Positions 61,641 to 64,000 of a DNA stretch of 64,000 nt are shown here, in pieces. The notes below the pieces were generated by a model. The model was not told the origin of the DNA. It ran no database searches and saw nothing but the letters and a program-made list of their open reading frames with translations. Position numbers and translations under genes: made by a program. The DNA comes from Mucor racemosus (lineage: Eukaryota > Mucoromycota > Mucoromycetes > Mucorales > Mucoraceae): positions 1,550,001 to 1,614,000 of the forward strand of contig JAPEHQ010000004.1 of assembly GCA_027405735.1 (NCBI GenBank). Direction: 5' to 3'. Every line of letters starts with the position of its first letter. Positions within the stretch are counted from its first letter, which is position 1.

Positions 61641-62494
61641 GGGATAGCGAAAACTATTCTTTATTATAAGATGTTCCGTAAAGGAAAAAATTCAATGACA
61701 AAGAGTTAATCTCAATACATCGTAGCAACAAAGGTTATTCTAGTACTTACAATATCCCATCCATTTTATGTCGTCTGCATGTGATTTATTATTTTGATGT
61801 ATTAGCATTATCATTAGCAAGTGGACTTTGCAACATTCCCATTACCAGGCCTAGCTCACAAGTAAAGGTTTTCAAGCCGAAGCTTTATTAGCACTCATAT
61901 AGCACAATCAGAACTTAGCAGTGTTGTTTTCAACATGGATTCTGACTAAGAAGGCAGTTTCGGGGCATTGGCCTTTCAATCAGTCGCAAATACCACTTAT
62001 CTGAATGAAGAATTCCTAGCTTTGAGTCAAGAAATTTATACTAGTTTAACTTGAATAAATAGTTTTATGTATTTTATTTAATTATAAGTCATGGCAAAAA
62101 TGCTGCATATAAATTAAAGTTGAATGCGAATGTCTTTAAAACGTAAAATGATAGAGATGCAACTAATATTTACATCAATTGATTGAGAATGTTATATTAT
62201 AAAAGTATCATGTTTATTATGTTATGTAATTACATATAATGAATGGAGAAATCGAGAAAAAAAAAGCTATTACAGAGAAGGAATCGAAATATATATTGTT
62301 GGATTTTGTTATACGGATTATTGTGATGGGACAAATTAAATCTAAAAATTGGTTGCAAGATGAATGGATTGTTGTAGTGTAAATAATATTGCAGAAAATC
62401 GTTTAAAGGAAGGCAAGATTTTTCTGTTGTTGTAATTGTTGTATATTATGTATTGTAATTTTTTTTTTGATTGTTTATAATGTATGAGGATACT
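61641..62494. other. Intergenic, nothing recognised
   Basis: AT-rich region downstream of the PH-domain gene. The short plus-strand ORFs overlap the real minus-strand gene or are random. Confidence 0.5.
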
Positions 62495-64000
62495 TTAACC
62501 CATGGTTACAATTGTGCTTCGACCTTTATCGTTATGATTTTTATGTTTACGATATTGATGACGGTGTGAATGATCCTTTTCAAGTTTGGAAACATGATGT
62601 TTACCGTTGCAACACATGCGAACATCTTCTAAAGCTTCATCATCATCATCGTCCAACTCGATATGGTCGTCTCCTGTTGAAGTTGCTGTCGAAGGTGCTG
62701 AAGTAGATACTGATGGCTGTTGGAATATATCATGTATACGACGGAAACTAGGTCTGTTGAGCAAAGAACCGGTAGTTCCACTTGATACTGAGCGATTGTT
62801 CATTGTGTTGTCTACTCGTCTGTTTGAATCATTTAACAATGTTAAACCAGCATTGGAACCATTTGCATTACGAGCGATTAAATGAGAAATAGACTAAAAA
62901 AAGGAAATTTAGTATAAAATTCAGTTTGCATTAATCATATCGTTATTTACCTCCAACCAACGATCATGCTTTTCCATGTTGGGTGCTGTCAATTTGATTT
63001 GACGCTGACTGGTTTGAATCAAAAGGCTAACATTTGGTAAACCATTGGTATTTGAGGTATAATCAGGTACAGCTGAAATATTTTCAATCAATGCTAGACA
63101 AAATAAAAGATTGTTAAATGTTATGCTGACGAGCTTTTTGTGCTAAACTTACCACATTTTGCTTTAATTTCATGTCCATTTCCATTTCCACCAGGACCAC
63201 TAGTTGACCAATATAAAGTATTTGTATAAGGATGAATCCAGAAATAACGTTGGTGTCTCCTTTCAGATAAACCACCACCAACCGCTTTTCTAGTGTATTT
63301 GTACATCCAATCACCAATCATGGTCTGTGTAATCAAATTAATCGTGTTGGGATCTGTGGTTCCTGCACCTGTACTACGACCACTAGCATCGTATTGAGAT
63401 GAAGTAATTGATTGAAGTTGTTCGTTGGTGTTACTGGTTGACATACTGGAAGCACTGATTGAACCTCTCTTGAATTCCAAACGGGAATTGGGTTGAATGT
63501 CATCATTGGTAGGTGATGATATACCAGAATAAGAATCATAAGGTGCTTTACCCTTAGAGCTAGGAACAGAAATTGGGGACATTGAACGTTCATTGAATGT
63601 AGGTGAGAGCGCTGCTCTTGATAGTAATGCTGCAGGAGGTGGGTTAGCAGGTCGCACAGGAATGTCAAGGATCTCATCTTCTTCATCTTGTTCTTGTTCA
63701 TTCTCATGATTGTTATTAGCTATTCCAGCAGCGATGGTTCCAGCAGCGATGGTTCCAGCAGCAATGGCACCAACAGCGGTTGCATTATTAAGTTCAATTG
63801 GTTCCTTTTCATATGTGATTGATGGGCCCATTGATAACTCTAATGAACGAGGCTTAGATGTTTGTTGATCTGATTGATTTTCAATGCTACGGGGAGCTTG
63901 ATCATGTCGATTAAGAGTAGCTAAATCTTCCAATTCACGTTGTTGTTGACGTTTTTCATGGTAAGGAGATGCAGTGATTGTATCTTCTTCACGAGGCAAA
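62495..64000 (-). CDS. Num1/Mcp5/ApsA-like PH-domain cortical protein, 3' part
   Basis: C-terminal part of a protein whose PH domain resembles the Mcp5/Num1/ApsA family; these anchor dynein at the cell cortex for nuclear or mitochondrial positioning. Exons seen: from beyond 64000 to 63153, 63093-62951 and 62893-62495, ending at a TAA. At least 462 residues are in the window. Upstream is a Ser/Pro-rich low-complexity region with an AIAAGTIAAGTIAAG-type repeat and an acidic stretch. The PH domain begins LITQTMIGDWMYKYTRKAVG and continues RRHQRYFWIHPYTNTLYWST, ALIENISAVPDY, VSLLIQTSQRQIKLTAPNM and EKHDRWLESISHLI. An acidic and His/Lys-rich tail follows. The gene is truncated by the window edge, so the coiled-coil N-terminus is not visible. 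Confidence 0.83.

Overview
This window looks like AT-rich nuclear DNA of a filamentous fungus, most likely an early-diverging lineage such as Mucorales. That placement is an inference from gene content and architecture, not from a database search. Genes carry many short GT-AG introns (about 45-110 bp). The set includes a Zn2Cys6 regulator, an HsbA-type secreted protein, the fungal 21-kDa complex I subunit, large F-box/leucine-rich proteins and a Num1/Mcp5-type PH-domain protein. All multi-exon models below were built by hand from splice sites and reading phase, and nearly all close to a whole number of codons.

Layout. 0-2.1 kb: fragments of an unrecognised gene and one copy of a dispersed repeat (RepX). 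2.3-5.9 kb: DDX20/Gemin3-like helicase, divergent from BUD20, then a hypothetical protein. 6.4-8.6 kb: a stray exon relic, a decayed SCO1 copy, and SCO1 itself, which has an apparent 1-nt frameshift. 9.2-11.2 kb: F-box protein 1. 12.1-22.8 kb: a nest of transposable elements without any long ORF. One CACTA-like element (14662-21681, terminal CACTACGGCCGA, flanking ATA) sits inverted inside a related copy. Both copies carry a captured fragment of a dynein intermediate-chain gene, and two LTR-like insertions lie inside. 23.6-24.8 kb: second RepX copy. 25.6-26.6 kb: Zn2Cys6 factor. 27.4-30.0 kb: TPMT-family methyltransferase and TRM5, convergent with 10 bp between stops. 30.2-31.6 kb: two small secreted peptides. 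32.8-35.6 kb: mitochondrial RNB exoribonuclease. 36.1-37.1 kb: unknown membrane protein. 38.1-39.3 kb: third RepX copy. 40.0-44.1 kb: 3-hydroxyacyl-CoA dehydrogenase, ARMT1-like phosphatase, and an unknown low-complexity protein with a putative 5-nt exon. 44.1-49.9 kb: gene-poor, with repeat relics. 49.9-53.3 kb: BRAP/ETP1-like E3 ligase and HsbA-like secreted protein. 55.6-58.6 kb: F-box protein 2 and complex I 21-kDa subunit. 58.6-62.5 kb: gene-poor, with RepY and the fourth RepX copy. 62.5-64.0 kb: 3' part of a Num1/Mcp5-like gene running off the window.

Functionally the genes are ordinary housekeeping genes. Several concern mitochondria (SCO1 for cytochrome oxidase copper loading, the RNB exonuclease for RNA turnover, HADH for beta-oxidation, the complex I subunit). 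Others cover tRNA and ribosome maturation (TRM5, BUD20) and ubiquitin signalling (BRAP, F-box proteins). The unusual content is the transposon nest, the RepX family with its conserved ~534-bp core bounded by inverted ~25-bp motifs, and the traces of captured or decayed host genes.
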